A stretch of DNA of 64,000 nucleotides from Bradyrhizobium aeschynomenes (GTDB lineage: Bacteria; Pseudomonadota; Alphaproteobacteria; Rhizobiales; Xanthobacteraceae). Below, piece by piece: positions 1-8,427 of this stretch (position 1 is its first letter; each line of letters opens with the position of its first letter). The position numbers and the translations under genes were made by a program. The notes beneath the pieces are model-generated. The model saw only the letters and a program-made list of their open reading frames with translations, searched no databases and was not told the origin of the DNA. Where the stretch lies: NCBI RefSeq assembly GCF_013178945.1, contig NZ_JABFDM010000001.1:62001-126000 (forward strand), read 5' to 3'.

Positions 1-128
1 ACATCGGTCTTCCCCGCCTGCCGGCCGTCGAGCTTGCCTACGCACGTGGCCGCACCAATTCCCGCACGGTCGGCGAGCTGACCAGTTTTCTCGCCGACAG
101 GCTGACGGCGGCGGGCGTGCCGGCTTAG
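1..128 (+). CDS. C-terminal end of a probable LysR-type transcriptional regulator (partial)
   Basis: Only the last 41 codons are present, ending in TAG at 126-128; the gene begins before the window. The readable tail contains GLPRLP and VELAYARG and ends in a short helical segment, which resembles the last strand and helix of LysR substrate-binding domains. No DNA-binding part can be seen, so the family is inferred from a short piece. The next gene lies on the opposite strand and converges on it. Confidence 0.4.
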   Translation, partial: IGLPRLPAVELAYARGRTNSRTVGELTSFLADRLTAAGVPA

Positions 129-206
129 TCGGTTCAGCTGTGACCGATCGAGCTTGAACGTAGGTCGCAAAGCGGGCCGCGGATGCCGCAGGGGCGAAGG
201 CGGAGA

Positions 207-1802
207 TCAGCTCTCCGCCACCGCATCTCCCCAAGCGTGGGCGATCTCCGTCGCGCCGCTGTTCACATCGCCGTTGCGCATCACGATGCTCGGGCAAGCG
301 AACTTCATCGGCATGGTTTGCACCGGCGCGGGCACGGTCTCGAACTTCGCAGTGAGCGCGTCCATCACGTCAGCGGATAGCCGCGTGTCGGCGCCGACCA
401 CGTTGCCTTCGCTGGCGTCGATGCGGGGGTGATGAATCGCGGCGTCCAGGTCCATCCCGTAATCCATCACGAAGGACAGCATCTGCGCCACGGCCGGCAG
501 GATGCGGCGGCCGCCGGAGGCGCCCAGCGCAAGGCGGCTGCCGTCGGCGGTCTGCGCCACGACGGGCGTGTAGTTGGTGAGGCAGCGCTTGCCCGGGGCG
601 AGCGAGTTGGTCGTGCCCGGGGTCGGATCGAACCACATGATGCCGTTGTTCATCATGATGCCGCTCTGCGGTGCCTGGAACTTCGAGCCGAAGCCCGACA
701 GCAGGGTCTGGGTCACCGCGGCCATGTTGCCGTCGCGGTCGACTACCGAATAATGCGTGGTGCAGGCGGGCGCGAGATATTCGGCGCCGAGTGCGCGCTT
801 TCCGGCGGCGTCGCCCATGTCGTTGAGCCGCTCGCGATAGGCCGATTGCACCGCCTCGGCATAGGCGATGAATGCACTCGCATCCGGGGTCTTCCCGGAG
901 GCCGTCACGCTGGCCTGCATCAGCCGCAAGGCATGTGCCAGCGTCGGGCCGGCGGTCAGCTCCGGCGTGGCGAACACGGTGCCGCCGCGATATGGGATAG
1001 CGAGCGGCTCACGAAGATGGGCCTCGAAGGCGGCGAGATCCTCCACCGAAAGCGCGCCGCCGGCGGCCTGGATGTCCCGGGTGAGCGAACGGGCGATGTC
1101 GCCCTGATAGAAGTCGCGCGCGCCGGCGTGCGCGAGATGCGCCAAAGTCGCCTTCAGTTGCTCCTGCGGCAGCCGCGTCACCGCCTTGGCGCCCCATTGC
1201 GGATTCGGTGGCAGGCCATCCTTCAGATAGGCCGCAGCGCTGCCGGGATAGCGGCGGAGGTCGGCCGCGCAACTGGAGATCATCACGGTCGTCCACCAGT
1301 CCACCAGCAGGCCTTCGGCTGCGAGCTTCACGCTCGGCGTGACCAGGTCCTGCCATGGCAGCCTTGCGTAGCGGCGATGCGCCGCCTCCATGCCGGCGAC
1401 GATACCCGGCACGGCGATCGCGCCGGGGCCGTGCAGGTTGCGGTCGTCCTTGACGCGGGGCCAGGGGAAGATGTCGGCGGCGACGCTGCCGTCATTCGCC
1501 AGCGGATAGTCTTCGACGCGCAGACTGTCCGGCGCGCGCATGCCGTAGTCGATCACCTCGACGCTGTTCTGCCTGGCGCGATACAGCACCATGGCGCCGC
1601 CGCCGCCGAGCCCGCTCATCCACGGCTCGAGCACGCCGAGCGCGAAGCCGGTCGCGACCACCGCATCGATGCAGTCGCCGCCGGCCGCCAGCACCTCGGC
1701 GCCGATTTCGGCCGCACGGCGTGACTGCGCGGCGACGATGCCCCCCTTGCTGCTGACCGCCGGCTTGCGGATCTCCTGGCGATTGGAAAAATGGTTCGGC
1801 AT
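207..1802 (-). CDS. ggt: Gamma-glutamyltransferase family protein
   Basis: 531 residues. The family is made as a proenzyme that cleaves itself before a threonine, which then becomes the N-terminal nucleophile; it hydrolyses or transfers gamma-glutamyl groups from glutathione and related amides. The TTHYSV box gives Thr348 as the likely nucleophile. It is followed by VVDRDGN, an FGS segment, a NN pair near residue 385 and SGGRR near 430, all in the order seen in GGTs. GLGGGG near 64-69 is the N-terminal family signature. No signal peptide is visible, whereas classic GGT is periplasmic, so this member may act in the cytoplasm on imported substrates. It sits downstream of a RidA-like gene and formamidases on the same strand, which suggests a nitrogen-scavenging role. 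Confidence 0.88.
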   Translation of the reverse strand: MPNHFSNRQEIRKPAVSSKGGIVAAQSRRAAEIGAEVLAAGGDCIDAVVATGFALGVLEPWMSGLGGGGAMVLYRARQNSVEVIDYGMRAPDSLRVEDYPLANDGSVAADIFPWPRVKDDRNLHGPGAIAVPGIVAGMEAAHRRYARLPWQDLVTPSVKLAAEGLLVDWWTTVMISSCAADLRRYPGSAAAYLKDGLPPNPQWGAKAVTRLPQEQLKATLAHLAHAGARDFYQGDIARSLTRDIQAAGGALSVEDLAAFEAHLREPLAIPYRGGTVFATPELTAGPTLAHALRLMQASVTASGKTPDASAFIAYAEAVQSAYRERLNDMGDAAGKRALGAEYLAPACTTHYSVVDRDGNMAAVTQTLLSGFGSKFQAPQSGIMMNNGIMWFDPTPGTTNSLAPGKRCLTNYTPVVAQTADGSRLALGASGGRRILPAVAQMLSFVMDYGMDLDAAIHHPRIDASEGNVVGADTRLSADVMDALTAKFETVPAPVQTMPMKFACPSIVMRNGDVNSGATEIAHAWGDAVAES

Positions 1803-1933
1803 GGCACTCCCTCGATCCGCCTCATTCGTCGGCGAATTGACACCGGCCGGCGCCGCCGCACAATCGGCAACAGCGTCTGCCTCCTCAGCTCAGATCGAAT
1901 GACCGGCGTTGAGGAGAAATTTACCTTTCGAAA

Positions 1934-2317
1934 CTACGGTCGTCGACAGACCAGATCGATCTCGATCAGCGCGTCATAGGCCAAGCCGGTGACGCCGACG
2001 CAGGTGCGGGCCGGCAGCCGGTCCGGCGGGAAGAATGAACGGTAGGTTTCATTCATTGCCGCGTAATCCCGCTTGAATTCGGTCAGGTAAATCCGAGACA
2101 TCACAATATGTTCGAGGCCGAGGTTGAGGCTTCGGATGATGTACTTCAAGTTCTGCATCACCGCCTTCGTCTGCTCCACGATGCCCTCCGGTAGCACGCC
2201 CGGCGCCTCCGGCGAATCCGGCATCTGGCCGGTGACGAACACGAAGCCGTCGGTCTCCACCGCGTGACTGAACGGCGCCACGGGCCGCGTGGCGCCGGAG
2301 ATCATGTGGAACTGCAT
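1934..2317 (-). CDS. RidA/YjgF/Rid family protein
   Basis: 127 residues, the usual length for a Rid-family trimer subunit. RidA proteins hydrolyse reactive enamine/imine intermediates released by PLP enzymes and amino-acid oxidases. The conserved C-terminal segment PARTCVGV gives Arg104, the carboxylate-binding arginine, and LIEIDLV gives Glu119, both at the positions expected from RidA (about 105 and 120). The N-terminal AVETDGFVFVTGQ strand also fits. It is cytosolic and lies about 130 bp upstream of ggt on the same strand. Its exact substrate, and whether it belongs to the RidA or a Rid1-7 subgroup, cannot be read. Confidence 0.9.
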   Translation of the reverse strand: MQFHMISGATRPVAPFSHAVETDGFVFVTGQMPDSPEAPGVLPEGIVEQTKAVMQNLKYIIRSLNLGLEHIVMSRIYLTEFKRDYAAMNETYRSFFPPDRLPARTCVGVTGLAYDALIEIDLVCRRP

Positions 2318-2517
2318 GGTGAGGGGTCCTTCTTGTGCGGGGCTAGCTAGAAATCACAATTCCGGTCGTCATTGCGAGGAGCCAACGGGTCCGCGCAAAG
2401 CGCGGCCCGATGACAGGCTCCGCGACGAAGCAATCCTGAGTCGCGCGTGACGCCCTGGATTGCTTCGCTTCGCTCGCAATAACGGAGATCTGGGACAAAG
2501 TTGAAGCGCAATGAACC
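2318..2517. other. Intergenic region with a palindromic repeat
   Basis: There is no gene between the fused formamidase and the RidA-like gene. Most of the stretch is the inverted-repeat element at 2368-2484. The RidA-like gene has a Shine-Dalgarno AAGGA a few bases before its start. Confidence 0.6.
2368..2484. repeat. Dispersed palindromic repeat, family A (degenerate copy)
   Basis: The left end GTCATTGCGAGGAG and the right end CTTCGCTTCGCTCGCAATAA are inverted versions of one another around a core that reads AAGCAATCC and GGATTGCTTC. The same element occurs at 34324-34397 and 36108-36186. This copy has an insertion-like central part and mismatches, so it looks decayed. Confidence 0.75.
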
Positions 2518-4851
2518 TCAGCGTTCAGTCTCGAACAGCCGCTTGCTCAGGATCGCATGCACGCCCCAATTGCCGTCGACCACTTGCGTGACGCCGAAAT
2601 CGACCGCGGCGGACATCAGCGCGATCGCCTCGTCCTCGCTGAGGCCTTTGACGTGCATCAGGAAACGCCGCATCTTGCGGAACGCGTCCTTCATCGCGAG
2701 GTCGAGCGAGGATGTGTTGTAGACTTCGCTCTGGCCCTGTGCGCCGAACTCGGCGAGATAGTTCGGATGGCTGAAGCCGGTCAGCACCCAGTCGGTTTCA
2801 GTCTCGATCAGCGGATAGCTGAGATCCGCAAAGGGTTGTCCCGCGAGCCGGCTCTTCTTGTGCAGGATGACCTGGAAGGTGCCGGTCATCGAGCTCTCGA
2901 TTGCGGTGCCGCCGAGCTCGCCGTCGCCTTGCGTGGCGTGGGGATCGCCGACGGACAGCAGCGCGCCGGGGACGGCAACCGGCAGGTACACGGTCGCACC
3001 CTTGCCGAGCCGCCAATTGTCGAGATTGCCCCCGAAATAGGACGGCGGAATCGAATCGACGAAGTCGACTTCGCGCGGCGCCACGGCGATGACGCCAAAA
3101 TGCGGCCGCAGGGGAATGCGGATGTTGTCGAGCACACCATGGCGGCGCTTGACGCTGCCGGGCGCCACCGGCACGCCGGGATAGTCGTAGGTGGCGTGGA
3201 CGATGCCGGCCGGATCGGTCTGCGGCTCCCAGCGATAGGAATACAGCGCACGCGCATGCGGCTCGGGATCGTCGGCGAAGATCTCATAGATCGTCACGGC
3301 CTCGCGCGGCGCGGGCGGCGCGATCAGCTCATTGTAGTGATAGCCCCACCATGCGGCCACGCTGGAGCCGAACACGCGGCCTTCATGCCCGTGGCTGCGG
3401 CTTCGCCGCGGCACGATGTCGAGGATGCGCACCTCGAGCACGTCGCCGGGCTGGGCGTCCTTGATCGTTACGGGGCCGGTGCAGATGTGCACGCCGAAGC
3501 CCTCGCCGGCGCCACGGCCGAACACGCTGGCGTCCATCGGTCCGGCGCCGCGGCGGTCGACGTTCTTCTTCGCATGCGTCCAGCCGAATACGCTCTGCGC
3601 GCCGGCATCGCCCGATATCATCAGCTCCGGATCGTCCGAGGCGTGCTGCGTCAGCGTTTCGATGGTGATCGTGTCGCCGGAGGCGATCTCCAGTTGCGGC
3701 GGCAGCGAGCGGCTGAAATAGCCCCAATGCACCCGCTCGGCCGAAACCGCGAGATGATGGTGATGCCGTTGTGCGTCTTGGTCGTTGGCCGGCGCCGGCA
3801 GCGCGATCTCGCTCCTGGACGAGGCGGGTGACGGCGAGGCCCGCTGCTGAGCCAGCGCGTCCTGCGGCCAGCCGCGCTGGCCGCGCGGCGCCGCCGAGGT
3901 CACCGCCTGCTCGGCCTTCTGTTGCCGGAACTCGCGCGGCGACAGGCCGAAGCGGGCGCGGAAGCTGCGGCTGAAATGCGCTGAATCGCCAAAACCGTAG
4001 CGATAGGCGATCTCGGAGATCGAGTGATGGGCCTCGGCCGGATTGGAGAGATCAGCCCAGGCGCGCTGCAGCCGCCGTTCCCTCACATAGTGACTGAAAT
4101 TGTCGCCGGCACTCTCGAACAGTTTCTGCAGGTAACGCTCTGAGATGCCTTCCGCCTGGGCGACGCGAGCCGGCGTCAGCTCGGCATCCTCCAGCCGGCG
4201 CTCGATGGTCTGGCAGATTCGGTGCAGGATCGCCGCCTGCGTCGCGCTGCTGCCAGCCTCGGAAGTAGGCGCGGCCTGCTGATGCGCGAGCGTCAGCACG
4301 AGATCGGCGAGGCTCTGCACCACCGTGCTCCATTCCGCATCGCTCAGGGTCTCGAGCGCGCGCGCGGTTGCCTCGATGGTGCGGCAGACCACGTCGGCGA
4401 GTCCGCTCGGTGCGATCACCTCAGGTCTTGCAAGCTTCAGTCTGCCGCTGATCCGGCCGTGCAGGGCGTCCGAGGTGACCGACAGCACGATCGCGCGCAG
4501 ATCGCGCTGGAACGCGATGCTCCAGTCGCCGCCGCGCGGCAGCAGCATCAGATGTCCCGATGGCACGATGCGATGGCTGTCGCCGCTGCGGAGCACGGCG
4601 CCATCCTCGATCGCCAGCAGCGCGATCGGGAGGTCTTCCTGCGCCTGCGGCACCGCCGCCACGATCTGTGCGCCCGCCGCCAGCCGTGACAGCGCGATGC
4701 CCGGCGCATGGCGGTGCGACGCCGTCGCGTGACCGTCGTAGAACGGAGCCGTTGCAGCCGGCTGCAGCCCGACCGCGTTCAGGACATCGCGCCACGCCTC
4801 GGGACGCTCGTCCCTCGCATAGGATTCGCTGGTGAACGGACGGAAACTCAT
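2518..4851 (-). CDS. AraC-family regulator fused to acetamidase/formamidase
   Basis: 777 residues in one uninterrupted frame. Residues 1-200 resemble an AraC sensor half. Residues about 215-315 form the double helix-turn-helix, with ISERYLQKLF near 237 and the classic ISEIAYRYGFGDSAHFSRSF box near 277-297. After a Gln/Ala/Pro-rich linker with HHHH near 358-362, residues 365-777 are a full acetamidase/formamidase. That domain shows the family box GDPHATQGDGELGG near 634-648 and a D/H/E-rich core. The enzyme half aligns along its length with the neighbouring gene at 5024-6265. The family hydrolyses formamide or short amides to ammonia and acid. The fusion could couple substrate sensing to gene control. 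No strong ribosome-binding site precedes the start, so the first residues are uncertain. Confidence 0.87.
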   Translation of the reverse strand: MSFRPFTSESYARDERPEAWRDVLNAVGLQPAATAPFYDGHATASHRHAPGIALSRLAAGAQIVAAVPQAQEDLPIALLAIEDGAVLRSGDSHRIVPSGHLMLLPRGGDWSIAFQRDLRAIVLSVTSDALHGRISGRLKLARPEVIAPSGLADVVCRTIEATARALETLSDAEWSTVVQSLADLVLTLAHQQAAPTSEAGSSATQAAILHRICQTIERRLEDAELTPARVAQAEGISERYLQKLFESAGDNFSHYVRERRLQRAWADLSNPAEAHHSISEIAYRYGFGDSAHFSRSFRARFGLSPREFRQQKAEQAVTSAAPRGQRGWPQDALAQQRASPSPASSRSEIALPAPANDQDAQRHHHHLAVSAERVHWGYFSRSLPPQLEIASGDTITIETLTQHASDDPELMISGDAGAQSVFGWTHAKKNVDRRGAGPMDASVFGRGAGEGFGVHICTGPVTIKDAQPGDVLEVRILDIVPRRSRSHGHEGRVFGSSVAAWWGYHYNELIAPPAPREAVTIYEIFADDPEPHARALYSYRWEPQTDPAGIVHATYDYPGVPVAPGSVKRRHGVLDNIRIPLRPHFGVIAVAPREVDFVDSIPPSYFGGNLDNWRLGKGATVYLPVAVPGALLSVGDPHATQGDGELGGTAIESSMTGTFQVILHKKSRLAGQPFADLSYPLIETETDWVLTGFSHPNYLAEFGAQGQSEVYNTSSLDLAMKDAFRKMRRFLMHVKGLSEDEAIALMSAAVDFGVTQVVDGNWGVHAILSKRLFETER

Positions 4852-5023
4852 GGCACGCCCCGGGTCCGGGAATTCGAAGCAACCCCCGTGCCAGACGGCT
4901 TTGACGGTCCGTGGTGGAATAATGCTGCTCAGGGCGCTGCTCCGAAGCTTGCGATCAGCGATGCCGCTGCAACACGAATGGTGGGTTCCCCTTCACCTTG
5001 CGGGGAGGGGGCCCGCAGCGACA
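4852..5023. other. Short intergenic region between paralogous formamidase genes
   Basis: There is no gene here. 4985-5025 carries CACCTTGCGGGGAGGGGGC, a fragment of the C-rich/G-rich repeat type seen whole at 58221-58380. No promoter could be assigned. Confidence 0.4.
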
Positions 5024-6265
5024 TCAATCACACCGGAACACGTTCTTCCTGATCGTGCCGTGCACGCCCCAATTGGCGTCGACGACCTGGGTGACACCGA
5101 AATCGGCGCCGACGGACAGCAGCGAGATCGCCTCGTCCTCACTGAGATGATGCACCGTCATCAGGAATCGACGCAGCTTGCGGAAGGCGTCGCGCATGGC
5201 GCGGTCGAGGCTGGAGTGGTTGGCGATCTCGGTCTGCGCGTTGGCGCCGAGCTCGGCGAGGTAGTTCGGATAGGTGAAGCCGTAGACCGACCAGGCCTCG
5301 CTGGTCTCCAGCAGCGGATGCGTCAGGCCTTCGAGCGAGGTTCCGGCGAGATCGTTCTTCTTGTGCAGAATGAACTCGAAGTCGCCGGTCAGCGAGGTCT
5401 CGATCGCGGTGCCGCCGAGCTCGCTGTCGCCCTGCGCGGCATGGGGATCGCCGACCGAGAAATAGGCGCCGGGCACGGCGACGGGATAATACATCCGCGC
5501 GCCCTTGCCGATCCGCCAGTCGTCGATGTTGCCGCCGGTGTAGCTCGGCGGAATCGAGGAGACGTAGTCGGCCTCGGACGGCGCCAGGCCCATGGTGCCG
5601 AAATGCAGCCGGGCCGGCACCTTGATGCCGGGCAGGATGTTCTCGCGCTTCTTGATCGTGGCGTGGTCGACCGGCACGCCGGGATAGTCGATGGTCGGAT
5701 GCACGATGCCGTCCGGGTCGGTCTGCGGCGTCCAGACGTAGTTGTAGACTGCCTTGGCGAACGGCTCGCCCGAGGTGTCCAGCTCGAAGATGGTGACGAC
5801 CTCGCGTGGCTTCGGCTCCTCGATCAGGTCGTGGTAGTGGAAGCCCCAATTGGCGGCGGCGTTGGAGCCGAAGCATTTGCCGGCGTGGCAGCCGCACTGG
5901 CTCGGCCGCGGCCGGATGTCGAGGATGCGCACCTCCAGCACGTCGCCGGGCTCGGCGCCCTCGATCGCGACGGGGCCGGTGAGCAGATGCACGCCGATGC
6001 CCTCGCCCGAGCCGCGGATGAACGGCCCTTCGGTCGGTCCGGAGCCGCGCCGCGCCACCGCCTTGTGTTCTTTCGTCCACTTGAACACGCTCTCGGCGCC
6101 GGGATCGTCCTTGATCATTCGCTCATAGTCGTCATTGGCGTGGTGCGTCAGCGTCTCGATCGTGGCGCGGTCGCCGGAGCGCAAGGTGAGGGCGGGCGTC
6201 ACCACCTTGGAGAAATAGCCCCAGTGGACGGTCTTGTTGGACACCGGCAGCAGATGGTGCTTCAT
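5024..6265 (-). CDS. Acetamidase/formamidase family protein
   Basis: 413 residues. The open frame runs further upstream, but the ATG at 6265 has AAAGAGG about 10 bases before it, and the protein then begins like the catalytic half of the neighbouring fusion (MKHHLLP, HWGYFSK). The upstream part of the frame is repeat DNA. The box SVGDPHAAQGDSELGG lies near residues 266-281. The family is cytosolic and metal dependent, releasing ammonia from formamide or acetamide. It is a paralogue of the C-terminal half of 2518-4851, on the same strand and 172 bp away. Formamide versus acetamide specificity cannot be decided from sequence. Confidence 0.88.
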   Translation of the reverse strand: MKHHLLPVSNKTVHWGYFSKVVTPALTLRSGDRATIETLTHHANDDYERMIKDDPGAESVFKWTKEHKAVARRGSGPTEGPFIRGSGEGIGVHLLTGPVAIEGAEPGDVLEVRILDIRPRPSQCGCHAGKCFGSNAAANWGFHYHDLIEEPKPREVVTIFELDTSGEPFAKAVYNYVWTPQTDPDGIVHPTIDYPGVPVDHATIKKRENILPGIKVPARLHFGTMGLAPSEADYVSSIPPSYTGGNIDDWRIGKGARMYYPVAVPGAYFSVGDPHAAQGDSELGGTAIETSLTGDFEFILHKKNDLAGTSLEGLTHPLLETSEAWSVYGFTYPNYLAELGANAQTEIANHSSLDRAMRDAFRKLRRFLMTVHHLSEDEAISLLSVGADFGVTQVVDANWGVHGTIRKNVFRCD

Positions 6266-6335
6266 GCGAGGGCCTCTTTGCTCAGAGATCGAGGATGTTG
6301 AGAGTTCGGCACGTGCCGTGAACGGCGCAGGTCGG

Positions 6336-6470
6336 GCCTCATGGTTCGAGACGGCGCTGCGCGCCCCCTCACCATGAGGGGATAGAGCTCTGTCGAGTCG
6401 GAGAGCTTCACCGCACCCACAGGCCTCATCCTGAGGAGCCCGCGGCAGGCGGGCGTCTCGAAGGATGGCC
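6336..6470. repeat. Intergenic repeat pair (CCTCATGGTTCGAGACG / CCTCATCCTGAGGAGC type)
   Basis: Two adjacent hairpin-forming modules. One runs from GCCTCATGGTTCGAGACG to CTCACCATGAGGGG. The other runs from GCCTCATCCTGAGGAGC through CGGGCGTCTCGAAGGATGG. Modules with these ends are familiar to me from Bradyrhizobium intergenic DNA. They fill most of the gap between the formamidase and the amino-acid transporter. Confidence 0.6.
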
Positions 6471-6494
6471 GCGGGCCGGCTGCGAACCACACGC

Positions 6495-8123
6495 TCATGC
6501 GACCGCGTCCTTCGGCCGCTCGGCCTCCATCACCGAGAGGAAGCGCGCGGTCAGCGGATGGCGCGGGTTGGTCAGCACCTCGTGTGCAGGCCCCTGTTCG
6601 AGGATGACGCCACCGTTGAGGAAGGCGACGCGGTCTGCGACCTCGTCAGCGAAGCGGATCTGATGCGTCGAGATGATCATGGTCAGCCCGTCGTCGATGG
6701 CGAGCCGGCGGATCACCTCCAACACCTCGCCGACCAGCTCGGGATCGAGCGCCGATGTCGGCTCGTCCAGCAGCAGCACGCTCGGGTTCGGCGCCAGCGC
6801 GCGGGCGATCGCCACGCGCTGCTGCTGGCCGCCGGACAGATGCCGTGGCAACGCATCGGCGCGATGCGACAGGCCGACGCGGTCGAGCAGTTCGGCCGCG
6901 CGGCGCTCGGCCTCGAAGCGGCCCATGCCGTGCACCCAGCGCAAGGGACCTGCGACGTTCTCCTTGGCGGTGAGATGGCCGAACAGGTTGAACTGCTGGA
7001 ACACCATGCCGACGCCGACATTGGCGCGCTCATTGGCGATCGCCCGCGGCGTCAGCTTGCGGCCGGCCTCGTCGAAGCCGAGCTTGCGGCCGCCGACGCG
7101 AATCTCGCCGGAATCCCAGTTCTCCAGATGATTGATGCAGCGGAGCAGGGTGCTCTTGCCGGAGCCGGAGGGACCGAGCAGCGCGATCACCTCGCCGATG
7201 CGCACGGTGAGATCGAGGCCGTCGAGGACCTTGTTGCCGTCATAGGCCTTGCGCAGGTGTTTCACCTCGACCGCGATATTGTTGCGGGCAATGGTGGCGG
7301 CGCGCCGGGCGCGGTCTTCGATCGACAGCGCCAGTGGCGGCGTCTCTTTCAATTCGGCGGGTTCGGGCGGAGCGGCCTCGATGGCGGGAGAGGTCTTCGC
7401 CGCAAGCTCCAGCTTGGTCGCGAGATCGACGCGGCGCCACGGCAGATAGTCGGCGAGCTTGCGCTGCTTCGTCGTGCGGTCGAGATCGAGCAGCCACTCC
7501 AGCGCCAGCTGGATGACGCTGATGGCGCCGGTGAGCACGAGATAGAGCAGGCCGGAGGCGAAGAAGATCGAGAAGAAGTCGAAGGTGGAGGATGCGAGCT
7601 GCGTCGAGCGCAGCGTGAGCTCCTGTACGGCGATCACGGAGGCGAGCGAGGAGTTCTTCAGCGCGCTCACCGCCTCGTTGCCGAAGGCCGGGATCATGGT
7701 GCGGATCGCCTGCGGCGCGATGATCCGGCGCATCAAAATGGCCGGCGTCATGCCGAGCGCCTGGCCCGCCAGCAATTGGCCGCGATCGACGCCGAGCACA
7801 CCGGAGCGCAGCATCTCGGCAATGAACGGCGCCTCGTTGCAGGCCAGCGCAAGACCGGCGGCCAGCACTGCCGGCAGCTTGATGCCGATGTGGGGCAGCG
7901 CGTCGTAGGCAAACACCATCTGCAGGATCAGCGGCGTGCCGCGAAAGATCACGGTGTAGCCGCGCGCGATCGCCGCCAGCAGCCAGAACCGGCTGAGCTG
8001 CATCGCCGCGAGGATGAGACCGAGGATCAGTCCGCCGACCAGTCCGAGCGCGGTGACCTGCAGGGTCAGCTCGATGCCCTGCAGCAGATACGGCATGCTG
8101 AGATAGTGCAGGAAGAGGGACAT
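6495..8123 (-). CDS. Amino-acid ABC transporter: fused permease and ATP-binding protein
   Basis: 542 residues. Residues about 1-235 are a HisM/GlnP-type permease with several membrane helices and the EAA-like loop GQALGMTPAILMRRIIAPQA. A linker of about 60 residues follows. Residues about 290-540 are a GlnQ/HisP-type ATPase with Walker A GPSGSGKST near 313, the Q-loop FQQFNLF, signature LSGGQQQR near 428 and Walker B VLLLDEPTSALD near 447-458. The start at 8123 (MSLFLHYL) is preferred because the upstream frame is repeat DNA, though no clear Shine-Dalgarno is seen. It pairs with the binding protein at 8428-9318, giving a two-gene importer for a polar amino acid. These two functions are usually separate genes. 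Confidence 0.9.
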   Translation of the reverse strand: MSLFLHYLSMPYLLQGIELTLQVTALGLVGGLILGLILAAMQLSRFWLLAAIARGYTVIFRGTPLILQMVFAYDALPHIGIKLPAVLAAGLALACNEAPFIAEMLRSGVLGVDRGQLLAGQALGMTPAILMRRIIAPQAIRTMIPAFGNEAVSALKNSSLASVIAVQELTLRSTQLASSTFDFFSIFFASGLLYLVLTGAISVIQLALEWLLDLDRTTKQRKLADYLPWRRVDLATKLELAAKTSPAIEAAPPEPAELKETPPLALSIEDRARRAATIARNNIAVEVKHLRKAYDGNKVLDGLDLTVRIGEVIALLGPSGSGKSTLLRCINHLENWDSGEIRVGGRKLGFDEAGRKLTPRAIANERANVGVGMVFQQFNLFGHLTAKENVAGPLRWVHGMGRFEAERRAAELLDRVGLSHRADALPRHLSGGQQQRVAIARALAPNPSVLLLDEPTSALDPELVGEVLEVIRRLAIDDGLTMIISTHQIRFADEVADRVAFLNGGVILEQGPAHEVLTNPRHPLTARFLSVMEAERPKDAVA

Positions 8124-8141
8124 GTGTCGACCCGGGAGGTG

Positions 8142-8231
8142 CGTAGGGTGGGCAAAGGCGCGGAGCGCCGTGCCCACCGCGATCATCGTGTGGAAGCAAT
8201 GGTGGGCACGCTGCGCTTTGCCCACCCTACG
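8142..8231. repeat. Dispersed palindromic repeat, family B
   Basis: The outer arms CGTAGGGTGGGCAAAG (8142-8157) and CTTTGCCCACCCTACG (8216-8231) are perfect inverted copies over 16 bases. The inner part contains GCGCGGAGCGCCGTGCCCACC. A second, more decayed copy is at 36007-36092. It can be read through as a peptide containing [10 protein letters not shown], which explains spurious N-terminal extensions on the genes beside it. Confidence 0.8.
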
Positions 8232-8279
8232 AAGTTGTTCAGAGTCGGCTCACGCATGTGTCGCCCAGGAAACGCTGCG

Positions 8280-8390
8280 CTCCCTCCCCCCTTGTGGGGG
8301 AGGGCTGGGGAGGGGGGGACTCAGCAAAGACTTTTCGTGTGGACCCCCACCCCCGACCCCTCCCCGCAAGGGGGAGGGGAGCGCACCGTC
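8280..8390. repeat. Dispersed C-rich/G-rich inverted repeat, family D
   Basis: CTCCCTCCCCCCTTGTGGG at the left and CCTCCCCGCAAGGGGGAGGGG at the right make nested hairpins. Related elements occur at 13853-13992 and 58221-58380. It carries no coding signal. Confidence 0.65.
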
Positions 8391-8427
8391 ACCGCCGCGA
8401 CAGGTTCGTCTCAAACTCAATGCGCTA

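Larger units (their letters stand above)
8124..8427. other. Gene-free region filled by two repeat elements
   Basis: This region separates the binding protein from the fused permease-ATPase. It consists almost wholly of the repeats at 8142-8231 and 8280-8390. Transcripts from the binding-protein gene must pass through both hairpins to reach the permease gene, which could lower its expression. Confidence 0.55.

Noticed and set aside
2557..3831. 424-codon open frame antisense to the fused formamidase
   Set aside because: Shadow of the conserved amidase domain; no independent signal.
8124..8225. N-terminal extension of the fused permease-ATPase
   Set aside because: The extra 34 residues include the [16 protein letters not shown] peptide read from repeat family B; the permease start at 8123 gives the expected N-terminus.
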